Shown here: positions 5,822 to 5,935 of the stretch, piece by piece
Position numbering within the stretch: position 1 is the stretch's first letter
Layout: each line of letters opens with the position of its first letter
DNA from: Promethearchaeota archaeon
GTDB taxonomy: Archaea > Asgardarchaeota > Lokiarchaeia > Sigynarchaeales > SOKP01
Length of the DNA stretch: 5,935 nt
Reading direction: 5' to 3'
NCBI GenBank assembly: GCA_016839655.1
Contig: JAEOTW010000384.1
Coordinates: 1-5,935 of the forward strand
Notes under the pieces: model-generated
Databases searched by the model: none
What the model was told of the DNA's origin: nothing
What the model saw: the letters and a program-made list of their open reading frames with translations, nothing else
Position numbers and translations under genes: made by a program

Positions 5822-5935
5822 TAAAACTATTACCGATTTCAATTCACTCATAAGATTATATCCGTATTTCGTTTATACTCTAGCTATAATGTTATATCTG
5901 ATATGCAGATGTAATTATGTTAGCTGAAATGGCAA
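5822..5935 (+). other. Leader region downstream of the promoter, no supported gene
   Basis: A further TATAAT lies at 5885-5890 without a matching -35. An ATG at 5917 opens a frame to the window edge (MLAEMA) but lacks a ribosome binding site, so no gene is called. The region is best read as the 5' leader of something beyond the window. Confidence 0.3.

Noticed and set aside
5917..5935. ATG opening a frame (MLAEMA) to the window edge
   Set aside because: There is no ribosome binding site, and only six codons are visible.

Overview
The window is low-GC, strongly AT-rich DNA with AGGAGG-type ribosome binding sites 7 to 11 bases before each start, short leaders and tight spacing. This points to a Gram-positive bacterium of the Firmicutes, most likely an anaerobic Clostridia-type organism. 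That assignment is inferred from composition, signals and gene families, not from any marker gene.

Layout. Bases 1-334 hold the C-terminal end of a tyrosine recombinase whose body lies outside the window. Its base composition is visibly richer in G+C than what follows, and it ends in a good intrinsic terminator (about 346-386). A candidate promoter (427-455) then leads into a 26-codon gene for a tiny one-helix membrane peptide (504-584), a sodium:solute symporter (690-2171) and, 21 bases further on, an M24-family metallohydrolase (2193-3422). These three probably form one transcription unit: import of a small solute, then hydrolysis or lyase-type cleavage of it.

From 3423 to 4892 there is no intact gene, but the stretch is not empty. 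Translating the minus strand and allowing for frameshifts shows a decayed IS4-type transposase (about 3494-4236, minus). It carries several stops, several frameshifts and a large internal deletion. It abuts the C-terminal scrap of what looks like an IS110-type transposase on the plus strand (about 4236-4335). The rest, to 4892, is very AT-rich leader DNA with weak promoter-like boxes.

Bases 4893-5672 encode an Asp/Glu/hydantoin-racemase family enzyme with both catalytic cysteines. The tail (5673-5935) contains a 9-bp perfect inverted repeat and a near-consensus promoter (5793-5821) pointing out of the window.

Working together (inference): the symporter, M24 enzyme and racemase would suit uptake and breakdown of a small amino-acid-derived or N-substituted compound, such as a proline dipeptide, a betaine-like compound or a hydantoin. 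The transposon debris between the M24 gene and the racemase gene, and the recombinase at the left edge, mark this as an accessory, rearranged region. The exact substrate cannot be read from the sequence. The least ordinary items are the 26-residue peptide next to the symporter and an M24 enzyme that has all five metal ligands but appears to lack the usual substrate histidine of prolidases.
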